Below are positions 22,528-34,338 of a DNA stretch of 64,000 nt, piece after piece. The translations under genes and the position numbers were made by a program. The number at the start of each line of letters is the position of its first letter. Within the stretch, counting starts at the first letter, position 1. The notes beneath the pieces are model-generated. The model saw only the letters and a program-made list of their open reading frames with translations. It did no database searches and had not been told where the DNA came from. Origin of the DNA: Halichondria panicea (taxonomy: Eukaryota; Porifera; Demospongiae; Suberitida; Halichondriidae); contig NC_087382.1 of assembly GCF_963675165.1 (NCBI RefSeq), positions 434,001-498,000 of the forward strand. The letters run 5' to 3'.

Positions 22528-23501
22528 GGATCAATACATTTATCACGGCATGCAAAGAAGCCTAGAGTCTTAGAAGTATGGCATGACTATCCCAGGGCCG
22601 TAGACAGCAGGGGGGGGGGGCAGTTGCCCCCCTGGCATTTCTAGATCTGCCAGAAGTACTGTGAAACATGCCCAATGCATTTACATGTATACCGCAACCC
22701 TCGTGAAAATAAGGACATCTTGAATAAACACCCATCCCCTCTTTTGCTTCGAAGTTGTTGCACAAGGGTAATTTGACTCGATTATACGCCCACCCAGAAT
22801 GTAGAGTTTGAGCATGCGCAGTAGCTAAATGCCACATGTTCACTCCGAAAAAGCAAGTTTTAGGTAGTATATCTATACTCCTTGCTGGACTAAGATCAGA
22901 CATATAAGTTTCTCTGTGTGGATCTGTTTGCCCTTGAAGATGTATACAATGTATATGCAGGGAACAACTATTCTTATTATGCGGAGAAAGGGAGCAATTA
23001 ACAAATCTGAGAACAAGATATCAAAGTCATCACCCAGGCAAGGTTACCTTGCCTTGGTTTTCTGAAACAAAGTACCTGGAAACAAAGTACCTGATATATA
23101 GCTCTGTAGGAGTATGACCTACCATCCTTTGGGAAGTTCCTGCTGCTACGATCTGACAAGCAACGAATGGAGTCAGAGTTACTTCTTCATGTTCATTCTT
23201 ACTCATGCATTAGTTTATAACATTGTTGTTGTCAATGAAATGTTCATACTGAAATGAAAATAAAAGAATTGTCATAGATTTAAGCCTCGATTTGAGGCCG
23301 CGGGTGGGCGTATATTTGAATGAAAACTCACCATTCGCGAATAAACGCCCAGTCCCCAGTCCCCTAGCTAAAAAGCCTAAACTTCTTGCAGAAAAGGATG
23401 GGCGTATTTTCGCGAGGGTACGGTAGAGTCTAATGGTATTGAAATGTGGGCAGGGCTAGTAAAAGTTTTCAGCTGTTAGTTTTGACTTGAGAGTGAAGTA
23501 T
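22528..23501. repeat. Repeat-rich non-coding stretch
   Basis: A G/C run at 22602-22625 and two related pieces with GGGCGTATA/TATACGCCC and TTCGCGAGGGTA/ACCCTCGTGAAAAT motifs (22685-22800 and 23275-23430), which look like fragments of one MITE family. No gene. Confidence 0.45.
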
Positions 23502-23935
23502 CTATCGAAGGTGGGCCATTTCAAAGCCTAGGCAGACGATTGTAGTAGAAGTGCCGGAGTAAGTTTGTGCGGCAAAAGTTATTAAATTGTCTGACGACCT
23601 GGTAGTCCCCGTAGCAACTGTAGCATTCTTGGATATATCGAATCTGCTTGAAGGATTTTTGTACGAGTTGATAAAAAACATAACGTCCGCCAGCTCAAGG
23701 TGGTACATGAGTGGGAGAATGTTTAGGTAGACGAGTCGTTCCTTATAGGTCATATAGGAGATGTGGTTTGGGGAAGGAAAACTTTGTGGCTCTCCTTTGT
23801 ATTTTTTCTATATGTCTTTGAGCAGCATTGGTCGCCAGAGTTGAGATCCATACGATAGCTGAAATCTCACTAAGGAAATGTAGAGTTGTTTCTTAGTTTT
23901 GATCGAGTTGGTAGAAGAAAAGTTCTTTTCAGAAG
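23502..23935 (-). pseudogene. LINE reverse-transcriptase C-terminal fragment
   Basis: The minus strand carries KTKKQLYISLVRFQLSYGSQ, then LWRPMLLKDI and SYMTYKERLVYLNILPLMYH. This is the segment after the catalytic fingers in jockey/CR1-like LINE proteins. A frame change near 23770 and absence of the RT core show it is a dead fragment. Confidence 0.7.
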
Positions 23936-23939
23936 GCCT

Positions 23940-25800
23940 AACACCAAGGGCGTATGAAGAGAAGAGGGCATGCAACTACATGCTATCAAATTACAAATGG
24001 GAGGGGCGTGTGCACTAAAAATAGACAAGCCACGATAGAATTAATTCGTCAATCCAGCTAGCTAGCTGTACTGTACTGTTGGGTAGGGTTAGCCACAAAG
24101 GTCAACAAGTGGAAGAGAAGGATGCCCTCTTCTCTTCATACGTCCTTTCTAAGGCTTCAGCTGATATAGAGTTGTAGTGGGCTCCCATTTCAGATCTGAT
24201 TGCACGAAAAGTCCAAGATCTTCAGATAGTACTTTATTCATGATCCAGCCAGTGTGCAGGGTTCTCGTCAAAAGGGCGTTAAGAGGCGTGGCGCCTTGCT
24301 TCAATTATTGGGCGCCGTCTTAACGCCCTCTTATAATGACCACATGGTAGCTATAATCATAGATAGTAGAGGAAGGGGATTGGAACGCAGGCAATTAGCA
24401 CTCTTTCCCACCAGAGGAGGTTGGCCACGCGTCATCAATCATATGACATTCCTAATGTCTCTGCTCACGTTTCCATAGATACCGAATAACCGTAATAAAA
24501 AAGTTATGGATACTCTTGCTTTGCTAACTTGTAACACCGCACTAGCTGTGTCTGTTGTCTGGCTGGACCAAGACTATAGGGTGGAGTATAGTTCAGCGGT
24601 GCTGTATGCAGCTTGAATTGTACTGGCTGGCAAGAATCTAGTAAACACTGTATGCACTGATAACTTGCCAGAATAGAGGGGATCGGGTTGGTTAATGAAA
24701 GTTTTATATCAAAAGAAGCCAGAGAGGCACATAAGGTTTGCTTTCAGTCTAATGACCGTGCAACGTCAGCTAGAAGTTTACATAGAACTCACTGTCAATT
24801 TTTGTGCCAGCTCAGCAAAAAAAAGTGGTGCACGTGATCGTCTCCAACCTCCTCTGATTTCACACGGACAGTCCGTGTTGCAACCTCAATTATAGCCGCG
24901 ACCATGGATGCAGCTTGAAGCGCTGAGCTTGCAATAAACTTTTTTATGCACTAATGGCAGTTTATGCTAAACTAAAAGCTTGAGGAAGCTTATAATTATG
25001 CATAGACAACAATAAGCAATCAATAAAAGGTATAAGCATGGTCTAAACATAATGAATTATAATTATGTTCTTCCAGTGATTTCTCAGTCCAAGTTCTTGC
25101 CACACATCGACACTGCAGTGACAAATCAGAGCATGAATACAAAATCTAATGAGCAATAATAATTATGGACATTGATCTTTAATAATTATTGCCGAGTCTC
25201 GAATATAAACTCAGTTAGTTATAGAGAAGCTCCTCTGCAAAGATGGCTAGTGGAAATCAACAAATCGGCCAATAACTCAAGAAGTATGATATCCCCACTT
25301 CCAATATATATAGCTGAAGCAATAAAATACCATCATATGTACTACTACTGTGAACATTCATTTGCAATTCATAAGTCAGTTCTTACCCCATGCACAATAA
25401 AAAGAAGAAGCTAAGTGTTGTAAAATCTTCAAATTTTGTGTACTACCAAGAGTGAACATCAAGTAATAATGTTTCATTTTGTACCTAGCCATACCTCAAG
25501 ACAAATTTTAGGGCTATTCGTATCCTCTCATGACCTCAAAATCAATAAAATCACACCTCAAGGTGTCTATTGGTTGCTGCACGCACTGTCCCAAAGGCCT
25601 TACGTTGCAAGCATAAGCTCACGTGATCTCGTTTCCAATCCCCTTCCTCTACTGTCTATGCTATTTTTTTAGGCTAAAACACTTCTAGTATAGCTAGCTT
25701 TCTAATAGTCAACATATGAGTCCAGTAGAGATTTATTTTTCTGCTAGCTAGAACCCTGATGTGTATGTGGAAGGTTAAGCAGGTTGTCAGGAACAAAAGT
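23940..25800. other. Non-coding stretch with a strong hairpin and a repeat shared with 51 kb
   Basis: At about 24265-24335 AAGGGCGTTAAGA and TCTTAACGCCCTC form a hairpin. 24535-24690 (from CTAGCTGTGTCTG to CCAGAATAGAGGGG) recurs at 51137-51295 with about 80 percent similarity by eye. The rest is AT-rich, and no gene is supported. Confidence 0.45.
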
Positions 25801-26125
25801 TCATTTGTATACTTTTGGATTCGGTAAAATAGAGCGACCTCCTGTTACACTCCAATTAAGAATTTTGTCGATATCCGACTGTAGCTTGTTGACATCCTCC
25901 CCGCAGTGGATAACTCTCGAATATTTTGTATCGTCAGCAAATAGGTGCACTTTAGAGTACTCTACACAGTCTGGCAAGTCATTAATAAAAACCAGAAATA
26001 ACAGGGGGCCAAGAATGCTCCCCTGAGGCACTCCAGAAGTAACAGGAACAATTGACGAATGGTTCCCATTTACTAAAACCATTTGTTTTCTGTTAGAAAG
26101 ATATTCCCAGAGCCATTTCCAAGCG
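25801..26125 (-). pseudogene. LINE reverse-transcriptase core fragment
   Basis: The minus-strand frame contains [17 protein letters not shown], then [26 protein letters not shown] and HLFADDTKY. The FADD box holds the two catalytic Asp of RT domain 5. Both ends are truncated, and the upstream residues of the long ORF (to 26211) are chance sequence. It belongs to a CR1/jockey-like non-LTR family. Confidence 0.8.
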
Positions 26126-26546
26126 TTCAATATCATACTATATTGTAAACTCTTCTCTATGATCATAATTATAATTATACTGCACGCACAGCATCGTGTG
26201 CAAACCCTCACCAGCCGAGGGTTTGCACTTTAGTGCTAGTAGGTCAGAGGTCATTCCAGTCCAGTGAATAGAGATACCCTTGCTTTTGCAGAGTTTATGA
26301 AAATCACAAACTTAAAAGTGTTTGAATTAGCTGGGGCTAATAAACACCTCTCAAATTGTAGCCTCCTCTGCTAGAAAATGAAACATTAGTAGTCATGGGG
26401 GGGGTGTGATCATACTGAGCATGTAACTCCTCCCCCACGAAGAACATAGCCTCTAATCAAGCATATTGCTTAGTTTGTTAGTTGCTATAATATTTCACTA
26501 CCTTACACACTTCCCGACCCACATGCACATACACAATACTCTACAG

Positions 26547-29500
26547 TTGATAAAGATCGCCACAAGATCAATGAAGATTTGACCATTTTCCTAGACAAAC
26601 GACTTGGTTGTGGTGCATTTGGAGCAGTCTTTAAAGGCAGCTACAGAGGCGATTCTTGTGCTATCAAACTATTACACCAGGTTGCTATGGAGATGCAAAC
26701 AAATATTCCTGCCACCAAAAGTGAAGATGCTAGCGATGCCATTGATCGTGAGAGTGATTTTCTCAAGTCGTTTCAGCACCCAAACGTTGTTCAGTTTTTA
26801 TTGACTGCTAAGCACCCCAAATCAGGTGGTACAATCCTCGTTGTTGAGCTGATGGATTGCAATTTGAGATCCTATTTCTCCAACCTTGATGAAGAGTCCC
26901 TCACTAGTGAATGTGAAATTAGCCTCTCCAATGACATGGCTTGTGGTCTGGCCTACATTCACAGCAAGCAGATCATCCACCGTGACCTCTGTGGCGATAA
27001 CGTCTTGCTGAAACTTACACGATCAGTGCCTGTTGCAAAGATTTCCGACTTTGGCATGTCACGGCTATACGATTCCTCCAAGCTTAGCTCAACCCTCACA
27101 ACCATGGGTCACCGTAGAGGGTATCTACCTCCCGAGGCATATCGATTGGAAGAGGAGAATTACGATAATAGTCTGGATGTGTTTTCCTATGGGGTGATTG
27201 TGGCGCAGATTGTTTGCAAGTTAGAGACGGTCAAATCAGCCAAGGATCGATCAATCCATGTTGCCCAGATTCCTCACACACACAGGTTGAGGAAGCTTAT
27301 CGACAGTTGTTTGCAAGAAAACGTGAGGAGGAGACCATCTGCCAGGGACATCTGTGAGTCTATTAGATACGTATATAGCCCATGACAATTTATGTGTTTT
27401 ACACTTTCGAAAAAATTGTCCTATTTAATTCTTACTTAGATGCTTCACTGAAAAGAGTCTCAGACCCAGTGGAGGCAACAAAGAGGGAATCAAAGGACAC
27501 TCAACCAGTCGAGAAGGTGCGTACATGCAGTGTGTGAATGTTCCTAATTACAGCAATAATGAGTACTGTACTAATGCATTCGCGCACGGGTGCTGTCTCA
27601 TTGGGTCAAGTTGTGTGTAAGCCTCTATAACTACTGTAACAGTTCATTTGTGTTGAGCTTGACCTTCATAATCTTGTCATAACTTCTCTGAAACTCAATT
27701 ATACGATTGTATTTCTTGTTAAAAAGCGCTTCCATCCGAAAGAGCTGATAGCATTTTTCTTGAAATCCATCGTATAGCGGCCGGGTATATTTCGCGGAAT
27801 GACTGTTAAAAATTTTGCGGATCAGCCTTTCTGCAGCATGCATGCATGCGATATTAAATCCGTGGGTATAAATGTTCGCAGTACATGTACATAACGAAAA
27901 CCGCGAACATTTATACCCTCAAAGTATACACGCTATACAGTACTTGTCAACCCAGTTAATGAAGCCATTTGACCACAAAACCACTTAGACTTTACACATC
28001 CTTTTGAGTATACTTCGTTTTGTGGATATGCCTATAATGACGTTAGTAGATATAAGAGAGAGGGTTTGGAAACAAGGCTTCCTCGTGGTATAATTTGTGC
28101 TTCCCCGTGGTTTAATTGAGGCTGTGTTAGAGGCACAAAGAAAATAATAAATTTGCGGACTAGAACAAATACAGTTAGTGTCTGTGAGGGCGAGTAGCGT
28201 TGTTTGAGGTGCTGTATGTACCGTATAATTATGCTCAATCAGAGGCCGCTCTTGTATAAAGGCCGCACTCAAATAGTAGCCTCCCTTGCTAGCAAAATGA
28301 AACATTTAGTAGCCGCTCTCAAATAGTAGCCTCAGTAAACTTTGACTCTAGCATTCTGCACGTGGCAGCCCAAAAAAATTATTACTAGCAGCTAGCTACA
28401 TGTAGTAGCTACAAGTATAGCAGCTTGTTAGTGCTTCACAAAGACTTTCTCATGGCAGAGTTCAAGTTTATGCAGGTGAAAGCAACTTTTAATGACAAAC
28501 TAAATTATCTGGAGCTAATAAACGCCGCTCTTGAACAGTAGCCTCTCTAGAATTGTAGCCTCCTCTTCCAGCAAAATGAAACATTTAGTAGCCGCGGCTC
28601 CTGATCAAGCATATACGGTATTAGTCTCGATCCCAGGCCGCACTTCCCACTTCACTTAGGGAAGTGGGCCTGGTATCGACTGCTTGCGCATGCGCTAATA
28701 TCCCCCCGGTATCTGGGGGCTTTGGATAACATCGTAAATGCTCAGTAAAACTATGACATCACAACGAACGGAAGTGGATTGAAGGAAGTAGATAGAAAGT
28801 TCGATTGAAGGTTTCTAGCCCATCGGATAGCATTCTCTGATAGCTATACCCTTAGCCTGCTATGTTAACAAAAGACTCACAGCCTGCAACAGTGTGGATG
28901 ACAATCGTCTGAACGGAGCGAAAGCTGACAAGAGCCTATATGGACAGACCACGCCCATTTAACATTAACTTTGGTGAAAGTCTACTATACTACTGCTACT
29001 GATTCTATCAGAAGAAAATAGCTGTACAACAAACCTACGCAGCTCTGTCTCTAGCTAGCTAGCTATATAGCTCTGTGTATGACTTTTAGGATATTTTCTC
29101 TGATGAATTCTGTATTATAGGAAATTTTCCGGGAAAAAATATCCAATAATTTGGCGCATGCGCAAGCAGTCGATAGCAGGCCTTTTCTATGAAGGCCGGT
29201 AAAGGAGGCTAATACGGTATTAGTTATTACATGGCTATGAGTGCCACAAGCTGTTTATTGGCCCGGTAGTAGATTGTGGTCAAGGTCCTTTATAGGCCCG
29301 AGATCATTATCTACTATAGACGGGTAGTAATTTTAAATTTTTCTCTGTTTTTAGGGTACTAATTTTGGCGGATTTGTAGCAAATTCATTACCACAGTATA
29401 TCTCAAAAGATGTACAAGTATGAGTTTTAAGGTTGAATGGAAAGTTTGGAGAGATACAGATGAAAAAAGGGCTAGCTTGCTTAGCATACTCTCAAAAGTA

Positions 29501-30105
29501 CATTACATTATACAAAGTACGTTAGAAAAAAACTTTTATTTTTTAATGAGATTCATAATTTTTTAATTACGTTTTATTATTAGCGTGTACTTAATTTAGC
29601 GTTAATTACAAATTCGCTCAAATTCGCTCAAATTAGTATCCGTTTATAAAAGTAACAATAAGGTATGTAAAAAGAGCAGGAAGTGTAGCATGTGGAGAAG
29701 TTACAGAGGATTGAAAAGTGATACTTTCACAATAATGATGGACCCTGGATGTGATGTCACAGGCAATTAGTGCTTATTAAATTCCTTGTTGTGTTGTACT
29801 AATTGAAAATGCACATACTCTTGTACTCTAGTACATAACCGTCTGATGACTCGTACACTAGTAACGACTATCATACCACGCATTATATATAGGTTAGCAA
29901 ATGTAAAGTCTGTTACTAAGTGCTTTGACATAATTATAACACTTACTGTACATGAGTGTTGATCCGTTATAATCGTACTGTACATTCTAGTGGACTGGTG
30001 GGCATCGCCTCTTAAGCTAATTAGAGAAAGTGATTTAGTGTGCATACAATTATTATGCCTCGGTGCGCATGCGCAAGCTAGCGAGGTATACGGTAGTGTG
30101 TTTGT

Positions 30106-30137
<32 letters not shown>

Positions 30138-31645
30138 ACACTGTTACCTCAAGGATGAATCAAGTGCAAGTAAGAGTTTCTATAGGCTTCTAGTCATGTT
30201 TACTTGGATTTTAATTCGTGGATTTGCAAAATAATGCTTCGTTCTCGAGTTATGCCTAGGTTTGCTTACTTGGAATGCCATTGCAGCCTTTTCAGAAGAG
30301 CACGTAGTCAAACTTGTTTACCAAGTGTTGCTACTCTACTTAGTAGTTAGCTCTGTACTAGAACGCTAGCTATTGGTAGCTGCAAGAGTGAGAAGAGAGC
30401 TGCAAGGCTCTGCTAATGCAGCCATTAAATTTTATACTTGAACTTTTGCCATCAATCGTTTTTAACAACAATCATGGTCGATCATTACCCACTCTCTGAG
30501 TTTTTGCATGCAGCAAAAACAATTTAAATTTTGTGTACACACAATTTAAACAATTTAAATTTTGAAAATTAAATTGTTTATCATGTGCATAAAAGCTATA
30601 GTTAGTAGCTTTATGTTATGTAGCTTTGGCATCTCCACCGAGGCATCAGCACCTGCGGTGCTTTCATTGCTACAAGTAACACTCGCTTGTTAGTAGACAC
30701 TATCCTAATTACATGCACTCATTCATTATTCAGGGTCCCCCTCCTAGAGAGTTGAGACCTCCACTCACTCTGAAATGGAGAAGAGGAAAAGACATGCCAA
30801 TCGAAATGACCACCTCGGTACAGAGTGTTGTTATCGGTGACACGGTGTATGTTGGTGGAGGTGATGCAGACAATGAACGTGACATGTGTACAGTGATGAA
30901 GCTCGAGCAAGATCAATGGACCAAACTATTAGAGTACACTGCCAAGTGGTTCGCTATGACATCACTCGCTAATCGACTAGTGCTGGTCGGAGGATATGAT
31001 ACAAGAAACAAAAAAGTCAGCAATCAACTTGCTGTATTTGAGTCAGGGAAATGGACTTACCCGTACCCACCAATAAGCATTGCTCGTTCTCACTCAACAG
31101 CTGTCTCCTTCAACAACCACATCATTGTAGCTGGTGGATGGGATGATAATGGACGTACCTCCTCTGTGGAGGTGTTGGACGTGGTATCAAAAATATGGTA
31201 CATTGCTCAGTCACTACGAAACCTACTATCAGTACTGCAATCAACTCTCATAGGAAACACCCTCTACCTAATGGGAGGGTTTCATCACACTGGGGCAACC
31301 AAGAAAGTGCACCACGTCGACCTCAATGAACTAATTGCAAAGGCCCGTTCCAACCTGGACACACCCACTCTCTGGAAGACCTTACAAGAAGTACCACTCG
31401 TGTTGTCAGCTCCTCTTAGTATTGGGAGGTCACTACTAGCCGTTGGTGGACAGGACGACATATTGAATCAAAGTTCGTTGATCCATCTCTACCAGCCTGA
31501 CACCAGGAGGTGGGTGAAAGTGGGATACCTGCCTACTGCACGATACAACTGCACATGCTCAGTACTTCCTAGTGGAGAGGTCATTGTAGCTGGAGGACAT
31601 GTACAGACAAAAGCATATTCCGTTGACTTCTTGCAATTAAGTTAA
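26547..31645 (+). CDS. Gene B, exons 2-4: TKL kinase - linker - Kelch propeller
   Basis: Exons 26547-27353 (kinase, 807 bp, phases 1-1), 27440-27516 (linker, 77 bp) and 30734-31645 (Kelch, 912 bp, stop TAA). The acceptor CTCTACAG, the donor GTGAGT after GACATCT and the phases are as in genes A and C. The kinase keeps GCGAFGAVFKG, AIK, HRDLCGDNVLL, DFG and PPEAY. The second Gly of the loop's GxGxxG is preserved, while Ser is replaced by Cys. The Kelch exon has all six GG pairs and no frame breaks. Joined to the DD at 11883 the model is 2112 bp and in frame (703 aa), but that requires a 14.3-kb intron. If not joined, the gene would be a DD-less kinase-Kelch. No coiled-coil exon was found in the 3.2-kb linker-Kelch intron. 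Confidence 0.8.
27768..27942. mobile_element. Degraded MITE of the TACCGTATAGCGGGTA family
   Basis: Ends TCGTATAGCGG and CGCTATACAGTA with an interior ATTTCGCGG/CCGCGAACATTTATACCC pairing. It lies in the linker-Kelch intron of gene B. Confidence 0.6.
28219..28620. mobile_element. MITE with TACCGTATA-ATGCTTGATCA ends
   Basis: The left end TACCGTATAATTATGCTCAATC and the right end GATCAAGCATATACGGTA are inverse of each other apart from small changes. The interior repeats the phrase AAATAGTAGCCTC several times. Partial relatives lie at about 12400-12660, 19200-19420 and 26330-26470. Confidence 0.65.
28621..30053. repeat. Intronic repeat region in gene B
   Basis: 28624-28675 is a fragment of the CCCAGGCC MITE family. 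GCGCATGCGC occurs at 28686-28695 and 29154-29163. About 29329-29640 (from TCTGTTTTTAGGGTACTAATTTT) has an inverted relative at about 37850-38040. 29963-30053 is a conserved intron segment also found before the Kelch exon of gene F (61545-61640). Confidence 0.5.
30054..30666 (+). mobile_element. Complete TATGCCTCGG-family element with a defined empty site
   Basis: Begins TATGCCTCGGTGCGCATGCG. It includes a GT microsatellite and the block around TCTCGAGTTATGCC, and ends CACCGAGGCATCAGCACC then GCGGTGCTTTCAT. The 3' terminal AGCACC-GCGGTGCT forms a hairpin. The homologous intron of gene F (61631-61653, ACAATTATTGCTACAAG) shows the unoccupied site, so the insertion added no clear long target duplication. 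Other copies are at 7920 (partial), 38086, 50404 and 58455. Confidence 0.75.
30095..30138. repeat. GT dinucleotide microsatellite
   Basis: TGTGTTTGTGTGTCTGTG followed by an uninterrupted GT run, within the TATGCCTCGG element. Length differs among element copies. Confidence 0.85.
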
Positions 31646-32714
31646 TTGTTTCACTTTAATTTACATTATAACAAATTTAATTAGTCAATGATTTATTAAT
31701 GTTTTTTCGAGAAATGCTTTTCTAATAATTATATGCAAAAGTTGTTTTGTGTGATAAATAATGTAAAACGAGTGTTGCAAGCTGCACTGTGCTAATGCCT
31801 CTCGCCATGTTATCCTTTTGCTCAAAAAGTATTAGAGTGTTATAGTAGGGAGAATAAGCTTTTTCTATAATGCATTTTACACAACCTATAGATGTAATCA
31901 CTTCTACTAATTTTAATGTATACGTACATGAATCTATTGTATATGGTAGGACCTTAAGAAACAGAACAAGGAACAACGAATAACAAGCCATCTGTGATTG
32001 CACGATACTTTATTGACAGTGTGTACTGAAGCTTAAAGGTATAGGATTGTTATAATGATTATCATGGTATACATGACATTGAATTCGTTATAAATAGGAG
32101 CTCCCAGTGTTTTAATAAGGTGTGACTTGGGAACAGAGAACACGTATCTGTCATGGAAATTTCTACGACAGCACCATGCATGTTGACTCTCTTAGTAGTA
32201 CACAGGCATGTTTAAGATATGGAAAGTCTGTTTCAAACCCGGCAGGTAATTAATCCTATACTATACTTGATCATGACAGAGGTCTTTGTTATAATTTTAT
32301 ACTGATAATGCTCAGAGAATAAAGGCTTGGTGGAGTATCCTCAAACGATGGAATAATTATGGCGTTGTAAGGATAAATCTTTTTAAGGTACAGTATAAAT
32401 GATGTAATACAAATATGCCAGCATGCATCCTTACCTCTTCTGATTGCTATATACACATGCAGTATAACTTAAAGCATGCATGACCGAATAGCGCCCTATG
32501 CAGTATATAGCCCTATGCAGTATATAGTCCTATATAATAGTACATGATTTAGAATCCGCTCTTATTTCCCGGCTATAATTACACTAGCTGTTACTGCATG
32601 GTTTTTAGATAGCCCTGCATATCTTACTTTAATAAATTGCATCACAGATCTAAAAAATTATTATTATTTGGACACAAATATGCATGTAAATACAATCGAG
32701 TCTTACGCATGCAG
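31646..32714. other. Non-coding stretch after gene B
   Basis: 31740-31850 (GTGTTGCAAGCTGCACTG, then TATTAGAGTGTTATAG) is related to 5025-5105 in gene A and to 46540-46600. No other coding signal. Confidence 0.4.
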
Positions 32715-33459
32715 GGTTTGCAAGCCAAGGGTTTATTTGATGAGACTGATCCACTACAGCTGTGAGTTTTATTATAGGGCACACTATATGGCCAGTTGGT
32801 TGTGGAAGCTAATCATTGCTAGCCTTTAGGAAATGTTTGCGTTTGGCATTCATGGACGTACTTCAGAAAGAGTTAGACGAAATTGTTGTAGATTGGACTA
32901 TGTTAGGAAACAGAGACATCTTACGTCTCCTTGTGGAATCCCTGAGAAGCTATTCAACCTACCTGAACTATATGGTAATACATTATACATTTATTACGGT
33001 ATACACTCATAATGATTCATGATCCTCGAGCCAGAATTGCAAAATTATAGTAATTATAGATTTGAGGTAGGATCGTTTTTTTAATTGCGGCCGCCTCGCT
33101 ATTTCCGGCTAAGCTGACTGTCCCAAGGAAGGCCGGATAAACGAGAGTCTACTATATATATATATATACACATATGCATGTATATATAATTATAGCTATA
33201 AGCTATACTGTAATACTTTTGCTCACATGTCTAATTATATACACCATGCACTCCAGGAGCAAGAAACCAGCTCAAACTTGTACGGGTACACGAAGCGCGC
33301 TACATACGTGACAAATACACTGAAGAGCCTCCTACACCTGCTGATGGGGATTTTCTACGACAGGCTAGATGTGTGATACACCAGTATAATATGCCTACAA
33401 ATGTAAAAGAAGCAATCAAGTTTTATATTAATTTGTGGACAATTTTAGAAAATGAGTAA
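32715..33459 (+). pseudogene. C-terminal part of an integrase-core-like transposon protein, frameshifted
   Basis: Three pieces with matching splice phases: 32715-32761 (GLQAKGLFDETDPLQ), 32830-32974 (KCLRLAFMDVLQKELDEIVV, then in another frame SPCGIPEKLFNLPELY) and 33257-33459 (RVHEARYIRDKYTEEPPTP to the stop TAA). The order and phrases match the C-terminal part of retroviral-integrase-like 'integrase core domain' proteins common in fish and cnidarian genomes (recognised by family memory). One frame change lies near 32924. The catalytic DDE core is not present upstream, so this is a truncated relic. Confidence 0.65.
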
Positions 33460-33626
33460 TATTTTTAGCTATGTAAACCAATGCATGACATGAAAAGTGA
33501 TTAATGGTCAATGTCATTAAAGTATATAATTAATGAACTGAACGCATGACATAATTATATGAATGAGTCATCAAAGTGTACAGTTATATTGTGTGTCCTA
33601 CAGGCTAACCATCCTCAACCTGTATG

Positions 33627-34289
33627 TATCAAAACTAAAAAACATTTGCAATGTGAACGTTGCTAGGATTGCCAGGAAAAGAAAAGCGCGAAAAAGCGAA
33701 GAAACAAGAAATTCGGCGAGTGCATAACTCCAATCCGTTACAACGTCATGAACATGTACTGTTTCAATAAGTTATATAATTATTATTTTTGTTTTGGTAC
33801 TTTTCCTGGCCAATCCTTTCACATTGCTTATAATTAAGTGTTGGATGTGTGGGTGGAAGTATTTCAAGTTTATTCATGACCAGACCCACTTTCAAGAAGC
33901 TACATGTAACTACTTCTACCACAATGAGTACTGTGTATACTTTGTTCTTTTTTATCAGTGGAAGGAACACAAATAGTGTATAGAAAGTGAATTATTTGAA
34001 CCATTGTTTCACTGTCCAAAGGTGTATTCTTATGTAGACCTGTCACTTTTATGTGTGAATCCTTATTTGTTATTGTATTTGCAATAACTGTGCATTTTAA
34101 CCAACCTGTATTTTGATTCTAATATTTCTTATCAATAGTAGGCCACTCAGCTGTACATGTTCATGACGTTGTAACGGATTGGAGTTATGCACTCGCCGAA
34201 TTTCTTGTTTCTTCGCTTTTTCGCGCTTTTCTTTTCCTGGCAATCCTAGCTAGCAACGTTCACATTGCAAATGTTTTTTAGTTTTGATA
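33627..34289. mobile_element. Inverted-repeat element with about 135-bp arms
   Basis: The left arm is 33627-33759 and the right arm 34153-34289, nearly perfect inverses. They differ by a 4-bp CTAG duplication in the right arm. The outer ends read TATCAAAACTAAAAAACA and its inverse, compatible with a TA target. The 390-bp interior has no conserved coding sequence. The right arm abuts the kinase pseudogene. Confidence 0.75.
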
Positions 34290-34338
34290 TAATTATATGA
34301 TTCAGGACTAATTTAGGAAATTTTAGACGTATATATAC

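Noticed and set aside
22562-22903. 113-codon minus-strand ORF near a G run
   Set aside because: It overlaps a repeat fragment and includes a homopolymer-coded Ala/Pro stretch, so it is not supported.
29767-30141. ORF starting with a Thr-His repeat
   Set aside because: It is the translation of the GT microsatellite and neighbouring intron sequence.
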